NCBI GenBank assembly: GCA_947044405.1
Contig: CAMRHE010000012.1
Location: 10,474,001-10,538,000, forward strand
Direction: 5' to 3'
DNA length: 64,000 nucleotides
Source: Leptodactylus fallax
Lineage: Eukaryota; Chordata; Amphibia; Anura; Leptodactylidae
Below are positions 1-10,880 of this stretch, piece by piece. Position 1 is the first letter of the stretch. The number at the start of each line of letters is the position of its first letter. Under the pieces are notes generated by a model that was not told the origin of the DNA, did no database searches, and saw nothing but the letters and a program-made list of their open reading frames with translations. The translations under genes were made by a program, and so were the position numbers.

Positions 1-2
1 CT

Positions 3-1238
3 TCAAAGCTGGCAGCACTAGAAGCTGAGAGAGACTCACTGCAGAACCTGTTAACCTCTAAAGAATCAGAGCTGTAAGGTGCACTAGTAAAAACTGAGAT
101 GGAAGCTGCTCAGAAAAATGTGGCAGTGAAGAAAGTTCTGGAGCTGGAATCAGAGATTTGTGCGCTACAGAAGGCGTTAGAATTGGAGAAAGCTGCCAGC
201 ATAGAGGCAGAGAAAGGAGAATCATTAAGTCAGACAGACATGAGCGACCTGTCCACTGATGTTGATACCAATGATCAGATTATGATGAAACCACGTGATT
301 CGGTAAAACGTCAAGTAGAGGGTATAGTTCCCCAGGAAGATGCTGCTAAAGGTGGACTTCCTGCAAAATGTGTGGAGGCCAAAGAAAGTCCAACAGAAGA
401 AGAAACTGTGATTGGTCACACACTGCCTGTGACAGAGTGGGAGTCAGGAAGTATTACAGTCAACCCAAAAAGAAGAGAAGAGGCAGAAATTGTTTTACCT
501 CCTGATGCTAATAGCAACAAGAAGAGGCTGAGATACAATGTTGCTATGTCCCTAACTAATGGAAGTAACCGTGGTAGAGATTCTAATGCAGAGACTGAGC
601 AGTCGTCATTTGCATGCGGAAGTAAGAGATGGTTACATGTCATCATTGATGTGCATGAAGTACGTGTTGGTTGGTCTCTGAGCTCCTGTGGATTCAGGAT
701 AGATGAAGATTCTTACAACTATTTACTAAAGGGATCAAAATCATGCAATGGGATGGCTGAAGACTATGGCGAGAAATGTGATGAAAATGATGTGATTTCC
801 TGTATGGCGAATTGTGAAGGTGATGAAGTAAAACTTGCCTTTGCACAGAATGGCCAGGATCTTGGCGTAGCATTTAAAGTGAGGAGAAAACGGAAAACTC
901 GACGGAGCGAAATTTGGAAGAAGAGACCGCCAGATTGGGACTTCTGGAGAGACACTGGACAGGCATACTTGGTTGAAGAGGGACTTCGTCATAGGATGTC
1001 TCGTCCCATTGTAGCTCACCCCATGGGTAGTGAGCTGAGGGGGAGGGTATGTGAGTATGTGAACCAGAGGGCGCTATTGAGCGGCCCATGCCCAGGCCAG
1101 AAAAGGCTCTCAGCCACGCCTTTGGGTGGGGGGCGTGTATCTCCAGAAGGCTGGAGAAATGGTGGACCAGCCAGGGACAGAGAGGCAGTCTGTCCCAGAG
1201 GGCTGGGATCCAGAGAGGACTTACAGAGACTAAGTTAA
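3..1238 (+). pseudogene. Coiled-coil plus hnRNP U-like SPRY ORF at the 3' end of an LTR retroelement (broken)
   Basis: An intronless reading frame enters from the window edge, is interrupted by a TAA at 75-77 and then stays open from an ATG at 99 to 1238 (379 residues). The first about 50 residues after that ATG are Leu/Glu/Lys-rich and predict a coiled coil, which continues upstream of the TAA. Around residues 175-265 there is a SPRY-type domain: the stretches [27 protein letters not shown] and [16 protein letters not shown] follow the hnRNP U/HNRNPUL pattern (RVGWS.., ENDVIGC, FxKNG, GxAF). The ORF then reads through a purine tract at 1032-1047 into a TG-starting LTR-like segment. I infer that this is the last ORF of an LTR retrotransposon that took up a host SPRY domain. 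A processed pseudogene that landed beside an LTR is the alternative. The SPRY call is fairly secure, the element context less so. Confidence 0.55.
1032..1047 (+). promoter_or_regulatory. Candidate polypurine tract
   Basis: The stretch GAGCTGAGGGGGAGGG lies two bases before a TG dinucleotide. That is the expected position and composition of the plus-strand primer of an LTR retrotransposon, directly 5' of its 3' LTR. Confidence 0.5.
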
Positions 1239-1468
1239 GCTTCTTATTGCCCCAGAGGCTAGTTAGGGGCTCAAGGAGTCAGTTAGTGCCCTAACTGTGG
1301 CATAGGTTTTTTTGTTGTTTTGTTATGTTGCACGTAAGCTGAATAAAGCCTGTTTATTTTACACTTGGACCATCTGAATGCTATCTCTCCGGCGCCCAGT
1401 ACCACGAACCACCGCTGTCGGGACCAGGAGTCTGCCGCCATTTGAGGTTAATTCCCCAAGTTGTCGCA
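1050..1468 (+). repeat. Candidate 3' LTR of the SPRY-carrying element
   Basis: This 419-bp segment begins TGTGAGTATG after the purine tract and can be closed at ...GTCGCA (TG...CA). It carries an AATAAA signal near 1342 about 125 bp before its end, as expected for an R/U5 region. A Tc1 element is inserted just downstream at a TA. The matching 5' LTR would lie outside the window, so the boundaries are inferred. Confidence 0.45.
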
Positions 1469-1663
1469 ATACACTCACGTGGACAAAATTGCTGGTACCC
1501 CTTGTTTAATGAAAGAAAAACTCACAATGATCACAGAAATAACTTGAATCTGACAAAAGTAATATATAAAAATTCTATGAAAATGAACAAATGAAAGTCA
1601 AATATTGCTTTTCAACCATGCTTCAACAGAATTTTTTAAAAAAGAAAAAACTCATGAAACAGG

Positions 1664-1679
1664 CCTGGACATAAATGAT
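1664..1679. repeat. Left target-site duplication of the PLE palindrome
   Basis: CCTGGACATAAATGAT here recurs at 13816-13831 with one mismatch (CCTGGACAGAAATGAT). Both are Tc1 sequence, so the 16 bp flank the whole inserted PLE block and mark it as a single integration event. Confidence 0.75.
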
Positions 1680-2093
1680 ATACTTCAAAACAAAAATAAA
1701 AACAACAACGCCGAGCAGCACAGCGTGATATTGCTTAAAAAATAGGTTGTACATAGATAATTGTGTTGAGAACAGGAGGTAGTCAAATGATTGGAGAAAC
1801 AACAAGGATCATCCACTGAAAGTATGGTAGAAAGCCACTAAGTAGCACAAAAGCACTGGTCTATATTATAGTGAGTGTTCAACTGGCTGGGTCTGATGGT
1901 AAACAGTACCCCTTCAATTGGTGATCTCACAACCAGGATAGTTAGATATTATGGATGTTAATATAGGTGGGTTCTCACCTTTTCAAGTTATGCTGGCCCA
2001 CAACTAACACAGTGGATGGATCCAGAGTATGTTTTGGTATATGTGAGCTGCGGAACCTCTAGGCGTCAGAATCTCCTGGATCCAGACGGTATA
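1680..2093 (-). repeat. Extra 414 bp beyond the left PLE arm
   Basis: Between the left target duplication and the end of the left PLE arm lies sequence with no counterpart at the right end. On the minus strand it follows directly after the PLE 3' end. It has no long ORF. It may be the start of a truncated downstream tandem PLE unit, since PLEs often integrate with partial tandem copies, but I cannot show this from the window. Confidence 0.4.
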
Positions 2094-2180
2094 CAGGTAA
2101 TGGATTGGTAGGAGAATCTCCCAAAAACATGAGGTGTGGGGACCGCGCTTCACCAAAGATGCTTTATTATACTCAAATAA

Positions 2181-2219
2181 CACAACGCGTTTCGGGGAAA
2201 TCAGATCCCCTTTATCAAG
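2181..2219 (-). ncRNA. Hammerhead-ribozyme-like motif, left PLE 3' end
   Basis: On the minus strand the order is CTTGATAA, a GGGG...CCCC stem, GAAA, a CGCG mini-hairpin and GUU. This matches the hammerhead layout (CUGANGA, stem II, GAAA, very short stem III, NUH cleavage triplet) known for PLE terminal repeats. The first core block deviates (C3 to U and G8 to A), so cleavage is doubtful. Confidence 0.5.
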
Positions 2220-2354
2220 TGTACGAGAGACTAAACATAAAAACAATAAAAGAATACACATGTAAAGAGTCAGTAATTGGAATTTAGAACCAGTGAAATT
2301 AATGATACCATTCTATAGGATAAAAGAAAAGTATCCCACCAGATAGTATTGTCA

Positions 2355-2397
2355 TGGATAGATAAATAAATAAATAAATAAATAAATGAATAAATAG
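2355..2397. repeat. AAAT-type microsatellite
   Basis: A run of ATAA/AAAT units lies in the left arm. The corresponding part of the right arm near 13545 is shorter, so the tract has changed length since the arms formed. Confidence 0.7.
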
Positions 2398-3190
2398 TGG
2401 TAATGAATGTACTCAAAAAAAATTAATAATAAATAAGTAAAGCTAAAAGGCTAATAAATGCAATATAAAATCAAAATGCACATAAGAGTAAAAACTATAC
2501 ATAAAAAGGTTTAAACCAATGTTTTTTGGTACTTACCAGCCTGAGGAGGTAGGCTGTGAGATCTGAAGTGAATGAGAGGCAAATGTGGAGACCACTTTCA
2601 GAAAGGCTTATAAAAGGTATGGTGAAATGGGACCACCCCTAGGGGGAGGGGTTCAAACTTGTGGGTAAAGATTCGATTGAGAGATAAAGTTTTAATTGAG
2701 AAGGGAAAGAAAACAAAAAAAAAGAAAGAAAGAAAACAAAAAAAATTATGAATTGGTAATGCTAAATGTTTCATTCGCGTTCGGAGATCGCTACTGCGCA
2801 TGTGTGTAGCGATCTCCCGCTCTGAGTCATATGTTTCTGTGTAGGGTGCAGGACTGATCTGAACTATGATTGTTATGAAATACAGCACTAAAAAGAAGAA
2901 ATAATGTTAATGAGTAATGAGAGGGCGGACATCATGCTCATATGACGGGCTAGAGAATGTATCATAATACATGGATAAATGAAAAATGAAAATGGGTAAT
3001 AAACATATGATTATGGCTAAGAATTATATTTCACTATAAACAAATATATACATAATAATTATAAGTGATAGGCATAGAACAAAAATGATGACAATACATA
3101 CGCATATGGGTTGAAACGAATGTACTGGAGGGGAGAAGATAATGCCGGCGATGTGTGGATATGCAAATATATACACACGCCTTAGAATAC

Positions 3191-3960
3191 CTAGTCATAT
3201 ACAGACTCAAGTGCTTCATTAAGCCCAGCTGGTGTTAGAGAGTTAAATTTAAAAATCCAATACATTTCCTTTCTCTTGAGCTTTTCAAATCTGTTGTTGG
3301 TATGGGCAGGAATGTGGTCTATTGGTGTGATTTTGAATGCATCGAAACAAGATTTATGCGACACCAAGGCATGTTTTGATACACTGTGTTTGAGGTAGCC
3401 ATTAGTTACATTAGATCTGTGCTTATTTAGCCTCTCCCTTAATGGTCTGATGGTCCTTCCTACATACTGGAGGCCACAAGGGCACTCCAGGATATAGATG
3501 ACAAAGGAGGATGAACAGTTCAGGAAATGATTGATCTGGAAAATATCGCCTATTGAAAAGCTCGTAATGGTTTTGGCTGAATGGTTAATTGTGTGACAAC
3601 ATTTACATTTTTTGTGTTCACATTTATAAACACCATTTGGTTGTGGATATGACATATTCCGGTCTACAGGTTTAGTAAGAGACCTCAGTTTGCTAGGGGC
3701 CAATAGATTTTTCAGGGTTTTTGCTCTTCTAAAAGTGATTGCTGGCTTATGGGGGATATTCTTATTAAGTAGAGGATCATTCAGGAGTATCGTCCAGTGT
3801 TTGTCCAGGATCATCCTGATCCTGTTATGTGCATTACTGTAAGTGGTTATGAAATTATGTCCGAATTCTTTACTAGTTTTTTTTCCGAAAGGGGACAAGG
3901 CATTCAGATTGAGTGAGAAACTGTGCTTTAGAGTCTGCTGCTTGAATAATCCGTTTAGGA
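3191..3960 (-). pseudogene. PLE GIY-YIG endonuclease domain, left copy
   Basis: The minus-strand frame 3191-3898 (235 residues) contains a cysteine cluster (YKCEHKKCKCC) typical of the PLE linker and then VIYILECPCGLQYVGRT, which carries the GIY-YIG signature residues, followed by the conserved RPLRERLNKHRSNV. It ends with LTPAGLNE near the stop, as in other PLE proteins. The domain itself looks uninterrupted in this arm, while the right-arm copy is damaged in the middle. It is separated from the RT by a stop and frame change near 3970-3990. In PLEs this nuclease nicks target DNA for target-primed reverse transcription. Confidence 0.8.
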
Positions 3961-3985
3961 TAGTTTTTTTCCTGGAAACGTTGGG

Positions 3986-5343
3986 TTAGAATTTACTCTG
4001 GATTTTAAAGTCTGAGTCCTTCGTACAGTTTCGCCGGATACGTTTGAATTGCCCGAATGGTACATTATCCTTCCATTTTCTGTAATGGGAGCTACGGTAA
4101 TCAAGTAGACTGTTGCAGTCTACCTTTTTGAAGAAAGTTTTTGTACTGATGCCCTCAAGGCTACCATGGAGTTCTAAATCCAGGAAATCAATTGTGTTCT
4201 TTTTAGGTTGGCCACTAAGGGTGATTCCCCAGTTGTTATTATTGAGATAGTTTGTGAACTCACAGAAGGAATGTTCTGAACCTTCCCATATGAAAAGGAG
4301 GTCGTCAATGTATCTTTTATAGAACACAATGCTAGCAGACCAAGGGTGTTTATTCTGAATGTAGGTTTCCTCAAATCGTCCCATAAAAATGTTGCCGTAG
4401 CTCGGAGCGAAATGGGTCCCCATAGCAGTACCACGTTTCTGCAAATAGAGTTTTGACTCAAAGGTGAACACATTATGTTCAAGAATGAACTGAATACTAT
4501 CTATGATAAAAGATTTTTGTTCGGTTGGCATTGTGGGATCCAGAGATAATGTTCTAGATATCATGTCAAGGCCTTTAGAATGTGGTATATTACTATAGAG
4601 TGCGGACACATCTAGGGTTGCCCAAATGTAGTTAGGTTTCCATTGTATAGTTAAAAGTTCAGTAATAAGATGTGTAGAATCTTTAAATTAGATGGAAACC
4701 TGATAACAACATATTTTTGTAATTGTAAATCTATATATTGGGAAAGATTTCTAGTTAGTGCTTTGACTCCAGAGATAATAGGTCTTCCAGGTGGATTCTT
4801 TAGATTTTTGTGAATCTTGGGTAAATGATAAAATTGGGAGGTCGAGAAATCATTGATAAGTAGAAACCCTTTCTCCTTATCAGTCAGGACCCCATTAGTA
4901 TGGGCATTGATGATGAGTTCTCGGTATTTAATGTAGTGTGCATCGGAGGGATCACTATGCAAGATCTGATAATAATTGGGGTCTGATAAAATCTGGTGGG
5001 CTTCCTTGACGTAATCAACTCTATCTTGTATGACCACACCTCCGCCTTTATCAGCATTTCTGATGACAATAGATTTATTTTCAATCAGAGATTTAATAGC
5101 CAATTTCTCAGATGGACGAAGATTGGATCTAGTTTTCATGTCTTGATGTTTATGTAACTTACTGAAATCATTGGCCACTAAAGAATAAAACGTCTCAATG
5201 AAGTGGCCCTTATGTTGGACTGGGTAAAAATTAGATCTTGGTTTTAATGTAGTAGTATGGGGAGTGGGGTTTAACACTGGGGTAGTGCTGGACTCGGAGG
5301 GGGTCTCAGAATGAGTAGTGATAGATTGATTTCTGGTACTCAA
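3986..5343 (-). pseudogene. PLE reverse transcriptase, left copy
   Basis: Two minus-strand frames (5343-4651, then 4609-3986) together carry the Penelope RT motifs: NADKGGGVVIQD, YHLPKIHK with GRPIISG, SALYSNIPH, KRGTAMGTHFAPSY and the catalytic YKRYIDDLLFIW (YIDD). A frameshift near 4650 separates motif-2 sequence from motif A, and the frame stops at 3986. The right arm has the same frameshift and the same stop. RT family assignment is secure. Confidence 0.85.
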
Positions 5344-5471
5344 GGCAAAATGGCGAGTTAATGTTAATTTCCTAATAAATGTGTGAAGATCAATGAAAAG
5401 ATCAAGATCGTCTGGTTTTTGGTCAGGGCAAAAAGAAAGGTCCTTAGATAATAGACTGGTTTCATCTGTGG

Positions 5472-6289
5472 TTAATGAATGACTGGAGAGGTTAAAAATG
5501 TTATTGGTAAATTTTTGTTTCGTTTGGCCTCCGGACTTGGATGTGTTAGTTCTATGTTTCTTGCCTCCTCTACAACCCCTGGATCTTTTGGTACGATTTC
5601 CTGGATGGGAGAATGTTTTAATTTTCGTTTGAGACTCACTGGACTGTAATAGTCTGAAATTTTGTTGTATGTTAGATTCTCCTTTGTATGGAACGAGTGC
5701 AGAGGTGTAAGCTTTGGGGGGAGCCCTAAAAAAGACTCGGAAGTATTAAAAAGAGAGGGTTTTACTGGTATTGATGGTATCAATGTTATCAGGTACTGCA
5801 AGAGCTTTCTGAATTTGTGAGGCAGATAAAGGAGTGTTGTAGATAGTGATAAGGGAGTCATCTAAAATTTCTTCTATGGATGAGTTACTGGGAGGTCGGT
5901 GGGAATTAGGTTTTGATTCAGTAAGGGATGGATCTGAGTGTACTTGATTGGTTGGGATGCTCTGGGTTGCGATCTGGGAGATTTGATGTCTGTGTACAGG
6001 TTGGACAGATGTAAACTGAGTAGGAGAGAGTGATAGGGAAGTTGGCGCTTGTATATCAGGAAGCGTGTTAATAAGTGGAGGTGAATGGGAAGAATTATTG
6101 GAGGGACCAGGTTGAGTTCTGGTGTTTTTTGTCAGTGGGAACTTGTTAGGAATAAACGTTTTGTGTTGAAGGTGTTTTGATTTGACAATCACAGGAGTTC
6201 TGGGTTTGGTTGTGGTCTTAGGATTTATAGGTTTGATACTGAGAAGTGATGGAATGGGGTCTTTTGGAGTAGAATTATTGTTAGTATTT
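5472..6289 (-). pseudogene. PLE N-terminal low-complexity region, left copy
   Basis: Minus-strand frames starting at the palindrome axis encode a Pro/Ser/Thr/Asn-rich protein segment, which stops after KTLSF near 5746; reading resumes in another frame to about 5472. I recognise no domain. The apparent ORF that crosses the axis is antisense of the opposite arm in its first part and is an artefact of the palindrome. Confidence 0.6.
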
Positions 6290-6318
6290 TGGCTTAAAAA
6301 TTCTAATAAAACAAGGGT
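6290..6318. other. Palindrome spacer
   Basis: About 29 AT-rich bases separate the two inverted arms; pairing resumes at TTAGTATTT (6281-6289) against AAATACTAA (6319-6327). Such a short spacer allows near-complete cruciform or hairpin formation. Confidence 0.8.
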
Positions 6319-7136
6319 AAATACTAACAATAATTCTACTCCAAAAGACCCCATTCCATCACTTCTCAGTATCAAACCTATAAATCCTAAGACCACAACC
6401 AAACCCAGAACTCCTTTGATTGTCAAATCAAAACACCTTCAACACAAAACGTTTATTCCTAACAAGTTCCCACCGACAAAAAACACCAGAACTCAACCTG
6501 GTCCCTCCAATAATTCTTCCCATTCACCTCCACTTATTAACACGCTTCCTGATATACAAGCGCCAACTTCCCTATCACTCTCTCCTACTCAGTTTACATC
6601 TGTCCAACCTGTACACAGACATCAAATCTCCCAGATCACAACCCAGAGCATCCCAACCAATCAAGTACACTCAGATCCATCCCTTACTGAATCAAAACCT
6701 AATTCCCACCGACCTCCCAGTAACTCATCCATAGAAGAAATTTTAGATGACTCCCTTATCACTATCTACAACACTCCTTTATCTGCCTCACAAATTCAGA
6801 AAGCTCTTGCAGTACCTGATAACATTGATACCATCAATACCAGTAAAACCCTCTCTTTTTAATACTTCCGAGTCTTTTTAGGGCTCCCCCCAAAGCTTAC
6901 ACCTCTGCACTCGTTCCATACAAAGGAGAATCTAACATACAACAAAATTTCAGACTATTACAGTCCAGTGAGTCTCAAACGAAAATTAAAACATTCTCCC
7001 ATCCAGGAAATCGTACCAAAAGATCCAGGGGTTGTAGAGGAGGCAAGAAACATAGAACTAACACATCCAAGTCCGGAGGCCAAACGAAACAAAAATTTAC
7101 CAATAACATTTTTAACCTCTCCAGTCATTCATTAAC
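6319..7136 (+). pseudogene. PLE N-terminal low-complexity region, right copy
   Basis: This is the plus-strand counterpart of 5472-6289. The frame closes at 6862 after the same KTLSF ending, as on the left, and continues in another frame. Pro/Ser/Asn-rich, no domain recognised. Confidence 0.6.
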
Positions 7137-7562
7137 CACAGATGAAACCAGTCTATTATCTAAGGACCTTTCTTTTTGCCCTGACCAAAAACCAGACGAT
7201 CTTGATCTTTTCATTGATCTTCACACATTTATTAGGAAATTAACATTAACTCGCCATTTTGCCTTGAGTACCAGAAATCAATCTATCACTACTCATTCTG
7301 AGACCCCCTCCGAGTCCAGCACTACCCCAGTGTTAAACCCCACTCCCCATACTACTACATTAAAACCAAGATCTAATTTTTACCCAGTCCAACATAAGGG
7401 CCACTTCATTGAGACGTTTTATTCTTTAGTGGCCAATGATTTCAGTAAGTTACATAAACATCAAGACATGAAAACTAGATCCAATCTTCGTCCATCTGAG
7501 AAATTGGCTATTAAATCTCTGATTGAAAATAAATCTATTGTCATCAGAAATGCTTTTTTTTC

Positions 7563-7576
7563 CCAAGATGGCGCCG
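7563..7576 (+). promoter_or_regulatory. YY1-like motif at the LINE 5' end
   Basis: The first unique bases of the LINE read CCAAGATGGCGCCG. This matches the YY1 core AAGATGGCGGC and sits at the extreme 5' end, as the YY1 site does in mammalian L1 elements. Function is inferred from position and motif only. Confidence 0.45.
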
Positions 7577-7750
7577 CTGGAGTGGCTGCCAGCTACAGCA
7601 GCTCTGAGACTCTCTATCTTATTTTTCTTTCTATGACTCGTTTTGTACCTCTCTACTTAAGGACTTTGCACTATGAAACACACGCAAAGACTTGGACCCT
7701 TGTGATACTTTTTTTTTTTGTTTTTATCTGTCTTTTTGTTCTGCTTGAAA

Positions 7751-10666
7751 ATGGGATCTTTTGTGTATGCAGACAATTCCTTTGTCTATACAAGAGAGGA
7801 AATTCTGCAGCTCAGAGGCACAGCAGGACGGCATACCATCTGGTCACACATCCCCCGTGAGATTTGGAGAAAGAAAAAGCGGGTGAGGGGATGCAGAGCT
7901 GGTACTCTTCAGAGGATTAAAAAGAGGCGTTACCGACCAGCTGTTCCCTCCATCATCATGGGCAATGTGAGATCTCTTGCAAACAAGATGGATGAACTAA
8001 CAGCGCTCACCAGGCAGCATCAGGAGTTTCGGGCGTGCAGCATGATGCTACTTACAGAGACTTGGCTCACTGAAGTTACTCCTGACCCTCTGGTCTCCTT
8101 GGATGGTTTTAAACTCCTTCGGGCAGACAGGACAAGGGAGAGCGGTAAGAGGAAAGGAGGAGGGCTGGCAATGTTTGTGAATAATAGATGGTGTAATCCT
8201 AGGCACATTGTGATTAAGGATCAAACTTGCTGTAAGGACATTGAACTATTAGCTGTGAGCATGAGACCTTTCTACCTACCAAGGGAACTATCACATGTCA
8301 TCGTGATAGCTGCATATGTCCCCCCCCCTCTGCGAAAGCTGACGCTGCCTGCGAGGTCCTACAAGCCACGCTGAGCCAGTTACAGTCTCAGCACCCCCAG
8401 GCCCTCTTTCTTCTGTCGGGTGATTTCAACCACGCCTCTCCATCATCCACACTGCCCAGTTTCACACAGTATGTAACCTGCCACACAAGAGACAACAAAA
8501 CACTGGACTTGTTCTTTGCCAACGTGAGGGAGGCATATAACTCATCAGCCCTACCGCCCCTGGGAAGATCGGATCACAACCTAGTACATCTCCGACCTGT
8601 GTACAAGCCACTTGTACGTAGAGAACCAGCTGTCACCCGCACAGTGAGGATATGGTCCGAGGAGAGTGATGAGGCTCTGAGGGATTGTTTTGACACAACC
8701 GCATGGGAAGTTCTGCAGGATTCTTATGGGGAAGACATAGAAGGACTCACACACTGCATAACGGACTACATTAATTTTTGTGTGGACAACACAGTACCCA
8801 CAAAAGTGGTGAGGTGCTTCTCTAATAACAAACCATGGATTAACTCTGATATAAAAACACTACTTAAGGAGAAAAAGATGGCATTCAGGACAAGAGATAA
8901 GGAGGGGTTGAGGGAAGTACAAAAGGAGCTGAGGCATCAAATCAGGCAAGGAAAAGCCAGTTATAAGGAAAAAATGGAAAAGCAAATGGAAAGAAAAGAC
9001 ATAAGGGGGGTCTGGGAGGGGCTTAAGTCAATTTCGGGTCATAAACAGTCTGTCTGCCAGATTGAGGCAGATGTTAATTGGCTTAATGAACTAAACCTAT
9101 TCTTCAACAGATTTGATCACACACCAGCTCCTCCCACCCCAGTATGTCCTTCAGCTCCCCTCACCACAATGACTTCTCCCCCATGCGGCCACTTCCCAAC
9201 AGACCAGTAAATCCAGAAATCCATCTTTATCTGGCCACAGTCTGACCTTCACACGGGCCCAGGTGAGGAAGGAGATGAAAAAGATCAAGGCGAGGAAAGC
9301 CGCAGGGCCAGATGACATCAGTGCAAGGCTAATTAAGACTTGCGGGGACCAGCTGTGTGGTATAATTACATATATGTATAATATGAGCCTGAGGCAGGAA
9401 ATAGTCCCTGAATTATGGAAATCTTCTTGTGTGGTACCAGTTCCAAAGAAACCCCACCCTATGGACCTCAACGACTACAGACCTGTAGCACTGACATCCC
9501 ACATGATGAAGATCTTGGAGAGATTGGTTCTCACACATCTCCGCCCTCTAGTGAGCCCCGCTATGGACCCACTCCAGTTTGCTTATCGGCCGGGCATTGG
9601 GGTAGATGATGCCATCATCCATCTTCTGCACAGGGCTCTGTCTCACCTGGAGAAACCAGGGAACACAGTGAGAATAATGTTCTTTGACTTCTCCAGTGCT
9701 TTTAACACCATACAGCCCAGGTTATTGAGGGACAAGCTGGGCCTTGCTGGAGTGGACCACCACCTCTCCAACTGGATCCTAGACTACCTCACAAATCGAC
9801 CTCAATACGTGAGAGCCCGAGACTGTGTGTCAGGTACCGTGATCTGTAATACGGGGGCACCTCAGGGTACGGTTCTCGCCCCTTTCCTCTTCACACTGTA
9901 CACTGCAGATTTTAGGTGCAACTCATCCAGCTGCTACCTACAGAAGTATTCTGACGACTCTGCAATAGTGGGTCTCATCACAGATGATGATGACAGGGAG
10001 TACAGAGAACTGAACCAGCATTTTGTGGACTGGTGCCACTGGAACCACCTGAAGATTAATGCGGGGAAGACCAAGGAGATGGTGGTGGACTTCCGCAAAG
10101 GCAGAAGCCCTCCTAAACCAGTGGACATCCTGGGGACGGGCATCGAGATTGTGAACACCTATAAGTACCTGGGTTTGCTCCTTAATAATAAGCTGGACTG
10201 GGCAGATCATATGGAGGCCCTGTACAGGAAGGGCCACAGCAGGCTCTACCTGCTTAGGAAGCTGAGAGCCTTTGGAATCCGGGGGGCACTTCTTAGAACT
10301 TTCTTCAACTCGGTAGTGGCATCAGCCATCTTCTTTGGAGTGGCCTGCTGGGGGAGCAGTATATCAACCAGGGACAGAAATAAACTTGACAAGCTGATTA
10401 GAAGGGCCAGCTCTGTCCTGGGGAGCCCACTGGACCCAGTGCAGGTGGTGGTTGACAGAAGGATACTGTCCGTGGTGAGCTCCATGCAGAAGAAGAAGTC
10501 CCATCCCATGCATGAGACTGTGATCGCGCTGAGCAGTACTGTCAGTGACCGACTGCTCCACCCTAGGTGTGAGAAGGAGCGCTATCGGAAGTCTTTCCTC
10601 CCCACCGCGGTTAGGTTGTACAACCAACACCGACCTAAGCGGAGATCATTACACACAGAGAACTGA
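7751..10666 (+). pseudogene. LINE ORF2 (AP endonuclease and reverse transcriptase), frameshifted
   Basis: An ATG at 7751 opens a frame with endonuclease motifs GNVRSLANKMDEL, LLTETWL and GGGLAMFVNNRW; a frameshift around a C run near 8320-8330 moves the reading to a frame with LLSGDFNHAS and GRSDHNLVHL (8375-9210). A stop or frame change near 9210 leads to the RT block 9263-10666, with AAGPDDISARLIK, NDYRPVALTS, FFDFSSAFNTIQP, GAPQGTVLAPFLF and a YSDD active site (usual YADD) followed by KTKEMVVDFR and LGLLLNNKLDW. The protein ends at 10666. In a working element it would nick DNA and reverse-transcribe its own RNA. At least two frame changes make this copy inactive. Confidence 0.85.
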
Positions 10667-10849
10667 AATATCTCTCTGCCTGTTATATCCCCCCCCCCCC
10701 CCTCCTCTGCTACGTCCTATCTGTCTGTCTGCTATTAATGTAATGCCTCTTACCTTGGAACATTCCTGTACATGTTGTATTTGTATTTGTATCTGCTTAT
10801 CTTTGCTGCTGTAACACACTGAATTTCCCCATTGTGGGACTATTAAAGG

Positions 10850-10880
10850 ACTATTATTATTATTATTATTATTATTATTA
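10850..10880 (+). repeat. (ATT)n 3' tail of the LINE
   Basis: About nine ATT units end the LINE and abut the resumed PLE sequence TAAAGGCGG. Confidence 0.8.

Larger units (their letters stand above)
2094..6289 (-). mobile_element. Penelope-like element, left copy
   Basis: Read on the minus strand this copy encodes, in order, a Pro/Ser/Asn-rich N-terminal region, a Penelope-type reverse transcriptase and a GIY-YIG endonuclease domain, followed by about 1.1 kb of 3' sequence ending in a hammerhead-like motif. The RT plus GIY-YIG combination defines endonuclease-bearing PLEs. It carries frameshifts or stops between the coding blocks and is not expected to make a full-length protein. Confidence 0.85.
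7555..10878 (+). mobile_element. Full-length-looking L2/CR1-type LINE inserted in the PLE
   Basis: The insertion begins with a T run and CCAAGATGGCGCC and ends with an (ATT)n tail at 10850-10880. Comparison with the intact left arm (AATGCTGATAAAGG) shows only two or three PLE bases lost and no clear target duplication, as is usual for L2/CR1 elements. It encodes an apurinic-type endonuclease and a reverse transcriptase on the plus strand. The 3' UTR motif AATTTCCCCATTGTGGGACT is typical of fish and frog LINEs of this group. Exact clade (L2, Rex1/Babar, CR1) is not settled. Confidence 0.85.

Noticed and set aside
99..1238. Functional host gene on the plus strand
   Set aside because: The coiled-coil frame is cut by TAA at 75-77, the ORF has no introns and it runs into an LTR-like end, so a retroelement ORF or pseudogene is more likely.
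5746..6862. Two overlapping 226-residue ORFs with a hydrophobic N-terminus crossing the palindrome axis
   Set aside because: Their first third is antisense of the opposite arm's coding region. The hydrophobic start is an artefact of reading through the axis, and only the Pro/Ser/Asn-rich part is PLE coding.
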